Source of the DNA: Moringa oleifera
Lineage: Eukaryota; Streptophyta; Magnoliopsida; Brassicales; Moringaceae
DNA length: 64,000 nucleotides
Assembly (NCBI GenBank): GCA_021397835.1
Contig: JAJFZO010000049.1
Location: forward strand, 9,987,001 to 10,051,000
Reading direction: 5' to 3'
Both the position numbers and the translations under genes were made by a program. Each line of letters begins with the position of its first letter. Within the stretch, counting starts at the first letter, position 1. The notes beneath the pieces were generated by a model. That model ran no database searches. It was not told the DNA's origin and worked only from the letters and a program-made list of their open reading frames with translations. Shown here piece after piece: positions 50,140-61,388 of this stretch.

Positions 50140-52083
50140 TGAGAAGACAAGTGTTGATCACTTGCCCACACATAGACATCACATGGTCCACGAATTTCAA
50201 AATTATGCATAACCAGTTGAGTATCATGCCAAGATCAACTTTCAAAACTCACATAATCACCAAAGTTTGTGATTAGCGCATCCAAATCTGGCTGCTAAAG
50301 TGCTACCACTTGAGGACTAATCCAAAGATTCCTTGCCTTTTAAGGTGTGAAATCAAAATTTCAAACTCACATTTTCTTACCTGAATGATGGAATAATAGT
50401 ACACTGCTTGGGTTCAGTCATGAAGCAGCCTGCCAAATCTGGACATAATTTTATCAGAAAGCTTGCATAGTACACATAATATGTATGATGTTACCTTCAA
50501 GTGGACTTGATGCATGGTTTGTTACTTCTCCATTCTGCCTAGCCTCTTCAGAAATAGGCAACCCACAATGATTGCTATCAATTAGTTTCGAAGAACTTCT
50601 CACACACTTGTTTTCCTCCTCAGGAACTTTAGGACCAAAAATAGCAGAAAGAATCAGAGTTCTTCCTGAATCACTAAAAGCATCAATCTCCTCAACATTC
50701 TCATCTTCATTCACACCTCATTCGTTAACCTACAAATCATGCCCATATTTTAGGAATGTAAATGAAAAATAAAGCCAATCAAGGAAACAGAGACAACAAT
50801 GGGTTGAATAGGATGCCACCAAAGATCAATCAATGCTTCCTTTAGAACCAGTGTCCAGAAGGTTTTAACCAATGATGAGTACGAATGCTCTACCCCCTGT
50901 ATCTAACGTGGATTACGCTTCCACAAGCTATATATCAGTCACTGATAGTCTGGCAATGCAACATCAGTAAGGGCTCCAAGAAATCACACCTAGCCACAAT
51001 TTCAGGACGAGGCACTCTTGCAATGAGGTTGGTGTCCAGCTTTGTCTTACGGGATGATGGCACTTTGGGCACTTCATGCGGAGAACTGTCCATGGAGAAC
51101 TGTCCATAGAAGATGGAACTGCACCAGGAATGACTTCATGGAAAGAGGGTGTTGATCTTGTGACTTGCAAGCAGAACTCTGTCCATTTATAGATTAATGG
51201 ATATGGACCTCTAACCTCCCCCCCAATCTTTCTTCTTTCAAGCCTAGAGGCAGCAGGGATTGCCTATACAAGAGTAGAATGTAACTTAATATCTAAAAGA
51301 GGATTTGGTACAAATCATTTGCAATGCATATCCACTTACATCAATATCAATCCAGGTTTCTTCCCTGTGGCATATCTCACTGATTGTTAGACTACTCATC
51401 TATCTATTTCTTTAATGGTTTCCATCGTTTGATTCTTCGCTATTTCTATTTCGAGAACACTAAAGTGAGTGGATAATAAATGGAATGTCAAAGTGCAATA
51501 ACATGATTCAGGACATACCAAGAGATCAGCCCGAAAGCTTGCTCCATGCTCAAGAACGATCACTGCCACATTAGACATGCGTCTTACAACTGGCAGAACA
51601 TAGCTGCTCCACCCAACAGCAGCACCGCCATCTCCTACCCTGAATGCTTTTAGATGATTCCTCCTGCCAAATAGTTGAACCTATATCCAACCAATGAAAC
51701 AGATATTGTAATAATCAGAGGGACCAATAGAGAGCATGCCATGAATCCATTTCCCTTTAGAGCCACGTGCTTTCACCATCACCACTGAAACAAGATGACA
51801 CTACATTGACAAGATCCATGTGATTACTACACTAAAAGGATAAAAATGTAAACAAATTTATTTTAATAGAGGATTTTCAAGGCCCAAAGGTTTACACAAG
51901 GCCTCACTAAAGAAAACATCAATCAAGGTGGCGCTTATTAAAATGAAATTAAACTGCATTTTATCCAACTCAAAAACTGGCCTATTAGAGGTAGCTATCA
52001 TTGAATGTCCTAAACTCTTTTCAGGGATTGGATAACTAAAATTTATAACGAAGTCTAAAGATATATTAAGCTCCTAAACCATG
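50140..52083 (-). pseudogene. Array unit 8: X/RbBP5 chimera
   Basis: 1.94 kb. The acidic exon is open at 50454-50714 and is the best preserved (NEDENVEEIDAFSDSGRTL, KCVRSSSKLIDSNHCG, EARQNGEVTNHASSPLEG). X2 at about 50990-51290 has a 14-bp tandem duplication (GAGAACTGTCCATG at 51081-51094, again at 51095-51108 with one change) that breaks its frame. X1 is at 51518-51690. Confidence 0.65.
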
Positions 52084-52306
52084 ATTGCTGTCAATCAGTT
52101 TCAATAACTGACATAGGCAACCCACAATGATTGCTGTCAATTAGCTTCAATAAACTTCTCACACTTGTCTTCCCGCTCAGGAACATCAGGACCAGGAATA
52201 GCATGAAGAATCAGAGTTCTTCCTAAATCACTGAAAGCATCAATCTCCTCAACATCCTCATCTTCATTCACACCTCATTCATTAACCTACAAAGCATGCC
52301 TATATT

Positions 52307-52729
52307 TTAGGAACGTAAATGAAAAATAAAGCCAATCAAGGAAACACAAACAATAATGGAGTGAACAGGATGCCACCAAAGATCAATGAATGCTTCTTTT
52401 AGAGCCGGGGTCCAAAAGGCTTTAACCAATGATGAGAGTAAATGCTCTACCCCTTGTATCCAACCTGGATCACGCTTCTGCAGGCCATATATCAGCCACT
52501 GATAATCTGGCAATGCAGCATCAGGTAAGGGCTCCAAGAACTCCTTCCAAGCAACAATTTCAAGTGAAGGTACTACAGTAATGAGGTTGGTGTCTAGCTT
52601 TGTTTTAATGGATGATAGCTCTTTGGACACTTCATGCAGAGCACTGTCAATGGCAGATGGGTTTGCACCAAGAATTGCTGGATGGACAAAGGGTATTGAT
52701 CTTGCAGCTTGCAAGCAGGGCTCTATCAA
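52307..52729 (-). pseudogene. Longest open X-to-RbBP5 chimeric exon
   Basis: 140 codons uninterrupted on the minus strand. X part: CLQAARSIPFVHPAILGANP, LHEVSKELSSIKTKLDTNL, FLEPLPDAALPDYQWLIYGL, KRDPGWIQGVEHLLSSLVKA. RbBP5-like part: ALKEAFIDLWWHPVHSIIVC then VSLIGFIF, to compare with KEALIDLAWHPVHPIIVSVS in plant RbBP5 homologues. The fusion lies within one exon, with no splice site between the two parts. I do not recognise X: it has no obvious membrane segment or catalytic motif. Because frames in sister units are broken at different places, this is more likely a less decayed copy than a working gene. Confidence 0.6.
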
Positions 52730-53278
52730 CTCTTGGATTAAGGGAGATGGACCTCTAACTGCCCCTCAATCTTGTTTGTTTCAAGCCTAGAGGCAGCAGG
52801 GATTGCCTACAAGACAGCATATTTTGAATACCCTGATGCCAAGTTCTGCTGAATAATGATAAAGAATCATTAGGTTAAGAAATGGAAGAAGGAAATGAAA
52901 ACAATATATAATTCTGTGAGTTGGAATTGTAAATAATTCATCCAGCATACTGAATTTTCCCATAAAGCTTTCAAAGTTAGTATCACAGCCAGATGCATCC
53001 ACAGAATTCTCAGGTTGTGCAATATAATGTAATTCATTTGAATTCTTTTGGGGATAAATAAAACCAAAACATTCACTTAATCATCAATGTTGAGTCATAT
53101 TATATATCTGAACCACTAGAGAAGAGAACCAAACAACCTTTCACAAAGGCTAACCATTTTTAAAATGTGGAGTCATAGCGAACATGAACATGATAGGCAA
53201 TGAAAAATAGCTGGTATGACCAATAAGATACATGTTTAGCCTTGAAATAAATTCAATCTACAAACATATATCCATTAC

Positions 53279-55192
53279 CTCTCTGTGTTCAGGCATTAAA
53301 TATTGCAAGCAGCGCTGTGCGACATGGTTTCCATTCATGTTCTTGATCAAAGTCACTATACCAGGCCTCAGCAAGGGAACATCCATGAAAAACTGCTAAG
53401 GGGTGTTCAGTGTTTCTATAACTTTTTGAACAGCACGCCTCCTGTGTTTTTGAAAGGAAATGAATAACTAAATACATAAGATTGTAAAAAACAGAGAGTA
53501 ACTATAAATCAGAAAAAGACAGGTGTGCACACACAGATGCAGAAACATGCAGTAATAAGAGAGAGGGAGAGAAAGAGGGATAGCGAGAGAGCAAACCCAT
53601 GCATGTCACATGAAATTGTAACAAGATCTCTAGCTCTTCTAGTTATCGCATGAAGTAATTGCATTCTTTGATCCTCATTGCACACTTCAAAGCAGTTTCT
53701 GCACCAGATAATTCCCAAAACAGTCTGTCATTAGTTCAACAATGTGATCAATGATCTCAAGAAAAATCTTTTCAACATCTTCTGGGTCGCCTTCTGAAAA
53801 TTTTGTCTGTAAAAAGGGACAACCATGCTGGTCCTTGGCCATGAAATATATTCTACCATTTACTTCATTGAGAGAGCTGTATTTCTGAGGCTGTGGCCTT
53901 AGATTGGTATTTCCAAGATTGATGTAGCTAAAAGTATCTTGCTGAAAGCATATGTCCAGGGAGGAGAAGCTCTGGAGGTGACGACCATCAGATAGAACTT
54001 TTCCATTCTGGTTGACATGGCTATGTGATTCCTTTCCTCCAACAGAACCAAACTTCACAGCCTTAAGTGTGTTCAATCCATGAGATCTAGTTAAGATCTT
54101 CTCAGGAAACTTAGGCTTTCCAATTTTCGCCAAAACATGTGCAGTATTGTGATTTGAAGCAGAAAAGGCAGGATTTGACAGGTTCAAACCCCTTGTGACA
54201 GAATTACTGTTCCAAAATGGTTCTCCACTACTCTGTTCAAGTTTGTGAGAGATTGGAACCTCAAAATAGTGTTGTGTCAGATTTTGACTGGTTAGCCTGA
54301 TTGAAAGGTGTGCATTTGCATGAATAGGATGATGAGCTTCCAATCGTTGATTGCGTAACTGCTGCAGATACAGGAGTTGCTAATTCATCCTGTAATATTG
54401 TTCCTCTTCAATAGTCATCCAACTGAGGTGAGGTTGGTTCAACTGTTGTGAATGTAAATAAGGAAATGGAGACTGTGCATCTGTGAAGTATTGCTGCTGA
54501 TCGGATATTACAGCAAAGTCCACACCAGAGACAGGCATATTGGAGAAGAATGGAAAACCTTGCAGCCCATGAACCGGCATTGCAGCAGAGAAATCATGAA
54601 CTTGCTGGCAATAGCTAACTTGTAACTTTTTGAGTCCTTGAGCATCAAGTTTCAATAAATTTGAATCTTCTTCGCCAACTTTTGTCACGTCAAGCGTATC
54701 AACATAACAAGGCATGTTATTTGACGAATGGAGAGCAGAAACAACCAGCAACTGCGAATCCATATTGGAAGATGGATTCTTTAGGCTGTTTTCATTCAGA
54801 CAGTTTACCAGTAAACTGGAAGGATTTGGTGAAGATTTACAGTTTGCAAAAGGGTCAATTCCCATCCCATCATTAAAATTCAAACCTGCAAATCCAGTTG
54901 TCAAAGATCGGCCAACAGGCAAATTGGCTCCCTCTGTTTGGACCCTCCGAATGGGTGATTGCTATGTTTTACTTGCTAGAAATTCTCTGTCATCAAAATT
55001 CCCATTGTTTTGGAGCTTCTTTGTTAGAGGCTCTGTGTAGAAGTTCACACAGATAGGCAACAAGCTATTATCTAAAGACCCTCTTTTAGGTCCAGATTTC
55101 TCACAGTGAGAATACCCAGAAGTAGCATGGGGTATCTCACCAAGAAGCTTCTCAAATTCATCCAACGCTAATTCAGTTTTCCTCTGCTCCGT
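53279..55192 (-). pseudogene. Pumilio-like (PUF) protein, 5' fragment, copy 2
   Basis: Exon 1 runs 55192 to 53597 and exon 2 runs 53441 to 53279. The most complete copy of the N-terminal region, with the same PUF motifs as copy 1 (GCPFLQTKFSEGD, FGNYLVQKLL, MHGRRAVQKVIETL, NGNHVAQRCLQYL). Private defects: the start codon is changed from ATG to ACG at 55190-55192, and a stop replaces Q near 54960 (SKT-stop-QSPIRR). It also carries the extra T in KLLEVCNED and the NTP-stop-QFF nonsense codon found in the other copies. Confidence 0.85.
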
Positions 55193-55323
55193 TTTGAGAA
55201 ATCACAAAAGGTATATGAATTCCTTTCTGTTAACCAAAGCAAGCTCCACTAGGCAATGTAGATCCACAAAAAATCCCTCGACTTAAACAAAATCAATATC
55301 ATAAATAATTTGTCAAACCATAT

Positions 55324-55362
55324 AAACACTGATCTGATTTATTACAATTCAGATCAGTGTTT
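55324..55362. other. Hairpin at the right end of the Pumilio block, copy 2
   Basis: AAACACTGATCTGATTT pairs with AATTCAGATCAGTGTTT across a 5-base loop, with one mismatch. Confidence 0.8.
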
Positions 55363-57587
55363 AAGAGAATAGAATGCAACTTAATATCTAAAAGAGGATC
55401 TGTTACAAATCTATTAGCAATGCGTATCCACTTATTTCAATATAAACTGAAGTTTCATCCCTCGTGCATATCTGATTTATTCTTAGACTACTCATCTATC
55501 CATTTCTTTAATGGTTTCACACATTTTAATCTTGACCAGTTCCAATTGAGTATATGATCAACTGAATGTCAAAGTATAATGATATGATTCAGGACATACC
55601 TGGAGATCAGCCCATAAGCTAGCTCCAGACTCAAGAACATTCACTGCTACATTAGACATTCATTTTACAATCGGCAGAACGTGGCTGCTCCACCCAACAG
55701 CAACCCATACATCTCCTACACTGAATGCTTTCAGATAATTCGTGTTGTCAAATAGTCAAACCTATATCCAACCAATAAATACTGATGTTGTAATAATCAG
55801 AGGAAGGAAGAGAGAGCAAACCGTTTCCCTTTATTATAGTCGCATTCCTAACGATCAAATTTTTGTATGCCTCTCGGGAACATGCTCTTGAATAAGTGAC
55901 CATGGCACAACATAGTCGAACATGGCTGAATCATGTTTTACAGCCGGTAGAACATGGCTGCCCTATCCAACAGCAACCTGTACATCTCCTACACTGACTG
56001 CTTTCAGATAATTCATTCTATCAAATAGTCAAACCTATATCCAATCATTGAATACAGATTCATTGTAATAATCAGAGGGAAGAAGAGAGAGCAAACCGTT
56101 TTCCTTTATAGCTGCTTTCCTAACGGTCAACTGTTTGTATGCCTTTCTGGAATGTGCTCTAGAGTAAGCGATCATGGCTCAGCATAGTCGAACATGGCTG
56201 AATCATGTTTTACAACCGTAGAATATGGCTGCCTCTCCCAACAGCAACCCATACATCTCCTACGCTTTCACTGATTCTTGCAGCCAAATAGTCGAACCTA
56301 TATCCAACCAATGAAACAGATATTGTAATAATCAGAGGGAGCAAGAGAGAGCATGCCATGAATTTGTTTCCCCATCTCACGTGCATTCACCATCACCACT
56401 GAAACAAGGAGTCACTGCATTGACAAGATCCATGTGATTACTACACTAAAAGAATAAAACTGTGAACAAATTTATGTTAATAGTGGATTTCCAAGGCCCA
56501 AAGGTTTACACAAGGCCTCACTAAAAAACACATCAATCAAGGTGGCACTTATTAAAATGAAATTAAACAGCATTTTATCCAACTCAAAAACTGGCCTATG
56601 AGAGGTAGCTATCATTGAATGTCCTAAACTCTTTTCAGGGATTGGATAACTGAAATTTATAACAAAGTTTAAAGATATATTAAGCTCCTAAACCATGAGA
56701 AGACAAGTGATGATCACTTGCCCACACATAGACATCACGTGGTCCATGAATTTCGCAATTATGCACAATCAGTTGACTATCATACCAAGGTCAACGTTCA
56801 AAATTCTCATAATCACTTAAGTTTATGATTAGTACATCCAACTCTGGCTACTAAAGTGCTACCACTTGAGGACTAATCCAAAAGATTGATTGCTTACTAA
56901 GGCGTGAAATGAAAATTTCAAACTCGTATTTTCTTACCTGAATGATGGAACAGTAGTACATTGCTTGAGTTCAGTGATGAAGCAGCCTGCCAAATCTGGA
57001 CATAATGTTATCAGAAAGCATGCATAATATACATAACATGTATCATGTTACCTCTAACTGCCCCTCAATCTTGTTTGTTTCAAGCCTAGAGGCAGCAAGG
57101 ATTGCCTACAAGACAGCATATTTTGAATCCCCCGATGCCAGGTTATGCTGAATAGTGATAAAGAATCATTAGGTGACGAAATGGATGATATGATTATTCG
57201 AAAGGCATAACCGGAGAAAGAAATGAAAACAGTATATAATTCTGTGAGTTGGAATTATAACTGAATTTTCCCATAAAGCTTTCAAAGTTAGTATCGCAGC
57301 CAGATGCATCCACAGAATTCTCAGGTTGTGCAATATAATGTAATTCATTTGAATTCTTTTGGGGATAAATAAAACCAAAACATTCACTTAATCATCAATG
57401 TTGAGTCATATTATATATCTGAACCACTAGAGAAGAGAACCAAACAACCTTTCACAAAGGCTACATTTTTAAAATGTGGAGTCATAGCGAACATGAACAT
57501 GATAGGCAATGAAAAATAGCTGGTATGACCAATAAGATACATGTTTAGCCTTGAAATAAATTCAATCTACAAACATATATCCATTAC

Positions 57588-59289
57588 CTCTCTGTGTTCA
57601 GGCATTAAATATTGCAAGCAGCGCTGTGCGACATGGTTTCCATTCATGTTCTTGATCAAAGTCACTATACCAGGCCTCAGCAAGGGAACATCCATGAAAA
57701 ACTGCTAAGGGGTGTTCAGTGTTTCTATAACTTTTTGAACAGCACGCCTCCTGTGTTTTTGAAAGGAAATGAATAACTAAATACATAAGATTGTAAAAAA
57801 CAGAGAGTAACTATAAATCAGAAAAAGACAGGTGTGCACACACAGATGCAGAAACATGCAGTAATAAGAGAGAGGGAGAGAAAGAGGGATAGCGAGAGAG
57901 CAAACCCATGCATGTCACATGAAATTGTAAAAAGATCTCTAGCTCTTCTAGTTATCGCATGAAGTATTTGCATTCTTTGATCCTCATTGCACACTTCAAA
58001 GCAGTTTCTGCACCAGATAATTCCCAAAACAGTCTGTCATTAGTTCAACAATGTGATCAATGATCTCAAGAAAAATCTTTTCAACATCTTCTGGGTTGCC
58101 TTCTGAAAATTTTGTCTGTAAAAAGGGACAACCATGCTGGTCCTTGGCCATGAAATATATTCTACCATTTACTTCATTGAGAGAGCTGTATTTCTGAGGC
58201 TGTGGCCTTAGATTGGTATTTCCAAGATTGATGTAGCTAAAAGTATCTTGCTGAAAGCATATGTCCAGAGAGGAGAAGCTGTGGAGGTGACAACCATCAG
58301 ATAGAACTTTTCCATTCTGGTTGACATGGCTATGTGATTCCTTTCCTCCAACAGAACCAAACTTCACAGCTTTAAGTGTGTTCAATCCATGAGATCTAGT
58401 TAAGATCTTCTCAGGAAACTTAGGCTTTCCAATTCTCGCCAAAACATGTGCAGCATTGTGATCTGAAGCGGAAAAGGCAGGACTTGACACGTTCAAATCT
58501 CTTGTGATAGAATTACTGTTCCAAAATGGTTCAACTGTTGTGAATGTAAATAACGAAATGTGCATCTGTGAAGTATTGCTGCTTATCAGAGATTACAGCA
58601 AAGTCCACACCAGGGACAGGCATATTGGAGAGAAATGGAAAACCTTGCAGCCCATGAACCGGCATTGCAGCAGAGAAATCATGAACTTACTGGCAATAGC
58701 TAACTTGCAACTTTTTGAGTCCTTGAGCATCAAGTTTCAAAAAATTTGAATCGTGTTTGCCAACTTTTGTTACGTCAAGCTTATCAACATAACAAGGCAT
58801 GTTATTTGATGAGTGGAAAGCAGAAACAACCAGCAGCTGTGAATCCATATTGGAAGATGGATTCTTTAGGCTGTTTTCATTCAGACAGTTTTCCAGTAAA
58901 CTGGAATGATTTGGTGAAGATTTACAGTTTGCAAAAGGAGAAGTCACAGGGTTAATTCCCATCCCATCATTAAAATTCAAACCTGTGAATCCAGATGTCA
59001 AAGATCGGCCAACAGGCAAATTGGCTCCCTCTGTTTGGAACCTCCGAATGGGTGATTGTTGTGTTTTACTTGCTAGTAATTTGCTGTCATCAAAATTCCC
59101 ATTGTTTTGGAGCTTCTTTGCTAGAGGCTTTGTGTAGAAGTTCACAGAGATAGGCAACAATCTATTATCTAAAGACCCTCTTTTAAGTCCAGATTCCTCA
59201 CAGTGAGAATTCCCAGAAGTAGCATTGGGTATCTCACCAAGAAGCTTCTCAAATTCATCAAACTATAATTCAGTTTTCCTTTGCTCCAT
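57588..59289 (-). pseudogene. Pumilio-like (PUF) protein, 5' fragment, copy 3
   Basis: Exon 1 runs 59289 to 57906 and exon 2 runs 57750 to 57588. The start ATG is intact (MEQRKTEL) but the ninth codon is a TAG stop (about 59263-59265). There is a deletion near 58530-58560. It shares the extra T in KLLEVCNED and the NTP-stop-QFF nonsense codon with copies 1 and 2. The coding sequence around the PUF repeats is almost identical to copy 1, so the duplication of this part is recent. Confidence 0.85.
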
Positions 59290-59419
59290 TTTGAGAAATC
59301 ACAAAAGGTATATGAATTCCTTTCTGTTAACCAAAGCAAGCTCCACTAGGCAATGTAGATCCAACAAAAAGCCCTTGATTTAAACAAAGTCAATATCATA
59401 AAGAATTTATCAACCACAT

Positions 59420-59458
59420 AAACACTGATCTGATTTATTACAAATCAGATCAGTGTTT
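59420..59458. other. Perfect 17-bp stem hairpin at the Pumilio block end, copy 3
   Basis: AAACACTGATCTGATTT, loop ATTAC, AAATCAGATCAGTGTTT: perfect 17-bp arms. It sits about 5 bp from the point where X sequence resumes, so it marks the block boundary. Confidence 0.9.
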
Positions 59459-59749
59459 AAGAGAGTAGAATGCAAGTTAATATCTAAAAGAGGATTTATT
59501 ACAAATCTATTAGCAATGCAGATCCACTTATTTCAATATAAATCGAAGTTTCATTCTTCTAGCATATCTGATTTATTCTTAGACTACTCATCTATCTATT
59601 TCTTTAATGGCTTCACACATTTAAATCTTGACCAGTTCTGCTTCTAAATCACTCAATTGAGTATATGATCAACTGAATGTCAAAGTATAATGATATGATT
59701 TAGGACATACCTGGACATCAGCCCATAAGCTAGCTCCACACTCAAGAAC

Positions 59750-60760
59750 GTTCACTGATACAGTAGACATTCATTTTACAACCGGCAGAACGGGGCTGCT
59801 CCCCCAACAGCAACCCATACATCTCCTACATTGAATGCTGTCAAATAGTCAAACCTATATCCAACCAATGAATACAGATTCATTGTAATGATCAGAGGGA
59901 AGAAGAGAGAGCAAACGATTTTCCTTTGTAGCTGCTTTCCTGACGGTCAAATTTTTTGTATGCCTTTCTGGAATGTGCTCTAGAGTCAGCAATCATGGCT
60001 CAGCATAGTAGAACATGGATGAATCATGTTTTACAACCAGTAGAATATGGCTGCCCCTCCCAACAGCAACCCATACATCTCCTACGCTGTCAGATAATTC
60101 TTGCTGTCCAACAATCGATCCTATATCCAACCAATGAATACCGATATTATAATAATGAGAGAAAGGAAGGAGAGCAATCCGGTTCCCTTTATAGCCGCAT
60201 CCCTAACGGTCAAATTTTTTGTATGCTTCTCTGGAATGTGCTCCAGAGTAAGGGATAATGTCTCCAGCATAGTCGAACATCACTGAATCATGTTTTACAA
60301 CGGGTACAACATCCCTGCTCCACCCAACAGCAACCTGCACTGAATGCTTTCTGATAATTCGTGCTGTCAAATTGTCGAACCTATATCCACCCATTGAATA
60401 GAGATATTGTAATAATGAGAGGAAGCAAGAGAGAGCCATCCGTTTCCCTTTTAGCCGCGTCCCTAACGGTCAAATTTTGAATGCTCTTCTCTCGAATGTT
60501 CTCTAGAGTAAGGGATCATGACTCCAGCATAGTCGAACATCGCTGAATCATGTTTTACAACGGGCACAACACCGCTGCTCCACCCAACAGCAACCCGCAC
60601 TGAATGATTTCCGATAATTCATGCTATCAAATTGTCGAACCTATATCCACCCTTTGAATAGAGATTTTGTAATAGAGATTTAGCCGCGTCTCTAACTGTC
60701 AAATTTTGAATGTTTTTCTCTGGAATGTTCTCTAGAGTAAGGGAAGCTAAGGGAAGGGAT
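59750..60760 (-). repeat. Four diverged tandem copies of an X1-bearing 230-260 bp unit
   Basis: The motif CTAACGGTCAAATTTT (with variants) recurs at about 59938, 60203, 60463 and 60692. Each copy contains a shortened X1 exon; minus-strand examples read QVAVGWSRDVVPVVKHDS then MFDYAGDIIPYSGAHSREA. Two equivalent copies lie beside units 7 (49289, 49560) and 9 (55846, 56117) with 271-bp spacing. The series ends at about 60780, which may be the former 5' end or promoter of the X gene on the minus strand. Confidence 0.7.
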
Positions 60761-60789
60761 TCTGACTCAGCGAAGCAACGGGCTATCAC

Positions 60790-61354
60790 TGATAGAGGAG
60801 TGGAGTGAAGAAGAAATAAAAATTTTTATTTTTATTTTTTCAAACTCATTTTTTTAATTTAACTTGATTTTGATTTTATATTAATTATTATCATATTATC
60901 AACAATGTGTAAATAATTAAGGTATTATATATATGATTTTTGAAATCTAAGATCTTGATTTATGTGTCATTGTAAATTGTTTAATTATTATCATTTCTTT
61001 TAATTTAAATTTTTTTTACTAATTTTAATATTTTTGTGATTTTAGTAGAAAGATGTAACTTATAATTTATAGTAGCTAAATAAAATTTATTTTTGAATAA
61101 CATTCTTATTTTAGTAAGATAAATCTCCATAGACATAAATAGAATCCACAATCATAAAAAAAAAAAAAAAATCATACAAGAATTCCTTTTCATGAATTTA
61201 CCTTATAGAAATAAAATAAAATATTCAATTGATGAAATGATCATTTAACAATTTTTATTTGCATTGACCTTTTAAAAAATTAATAAAAGTTCAAAAAAAA
61301 TATATAATTACTAAAAAAGTAAGAGAAAAAAAGTAAAAACACTCAAAAAATCAA

Positions 61355-61388
<34 letters not shown>

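Larger units (their letters stand above)
52815..55362. repeat. Inserted Pumilio-bearing block, copy 2
   Basis: 2.55 kb, the longest of the three copies, with the same left junction (CCTACAAGA then CAGCATATTTTGAAT) and the same right-end hairpin as the others. It keeps N-terminal Pumilio sequence near 54200-54360 that is deleted in copies 1 and 3. Confidence 0.7.
52084..56697 (-). pseudogene. Array unit 9: X/RbBP5 chimera with Pumilio block
   Basis: Lacks the shared intron landmark: it begins inside the acidic exon (52090-52280, with a short duplicated piece at the junction). The long X2/X3/RbBP5-like exon is open throughout (52307-52729). The Pumilio block splits it at 52815-55362. X1 follows at about 55590-55760, with two partial X1 copies to 56300. 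Confidence 0.65.
57114..59458. repeat. Inserted Pumilio-bearing block, copy 3
   Basis: 2.35 kb with the same junctions as copies 1 and 2. An internal deletion at about 58530-58560 removes part of the Pumilio N-terminal region. Confidence 0.7.
34429..60780 (-). repeat. 26-kb direct tandem array of chimeric RbBP5/X gene fragments
   Basis: A landmark containing AATTATGCATAAT (with minor variants) recurs near 34450, 36143, 38030, 39908, 41742, 43590, 45362, 50205 and 56760, all in the same orientation. The spacing is 1.7-1.9 kb, apart from two larger steps where extra DNA is inserted. In minus-strand order a typical unit holds four parts. (a) A short RbBP5-like scrap (PCFSGDGEW type). (b) Exon X1 (pattern VRLFDSRNHLKAF, VGDVGVAVGWSSYVLP, GASFRADLW). 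(c) A long exon in which X2/X3 (CLQAA-SIPFVHE, LPDAALPDYQWLIY, LQKRDPGWIQG) runs into RbBP5-like KEALIDLWWHPVHPIIVSVS. (d) The acidic RbBP5-like exon (DAFSDSGRTL, EARQNGEVTNHASSPLEG). Every unit carries stops or frameshifts. Unit 1 lacks X. Confidence 0.85.
56698..60780 (-). pseudogene. Array unit 10: truncated X/RbBP5 unit with Pumilio block
   Basis: The intron landmark is at about 56760. At 57052 the acidic exon is cut off and joined directly to X2-edge sequence (CTAACTGCCCCTC...), so nearly all of the acidic exon and the long exon is deleted. The Pumilio block (57114-59458) follows, then X1 at about 59700-59860 and a small 260-bp repeat series up to 60760. This is the right-hand end of the array and, on the minus strand, its 5' end. 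Confidence 0.65.

Noticed and set aside
34429..60780. Regularly spaced repeats considered as CRISPR or as a satellite
   Set aside because: The spacing of 1.7-1.9 kb, the exon content and the plant context rule out CRISPR. The units contain diverse gene-derived sequence, so it is a segmental array and not a simple satellite.
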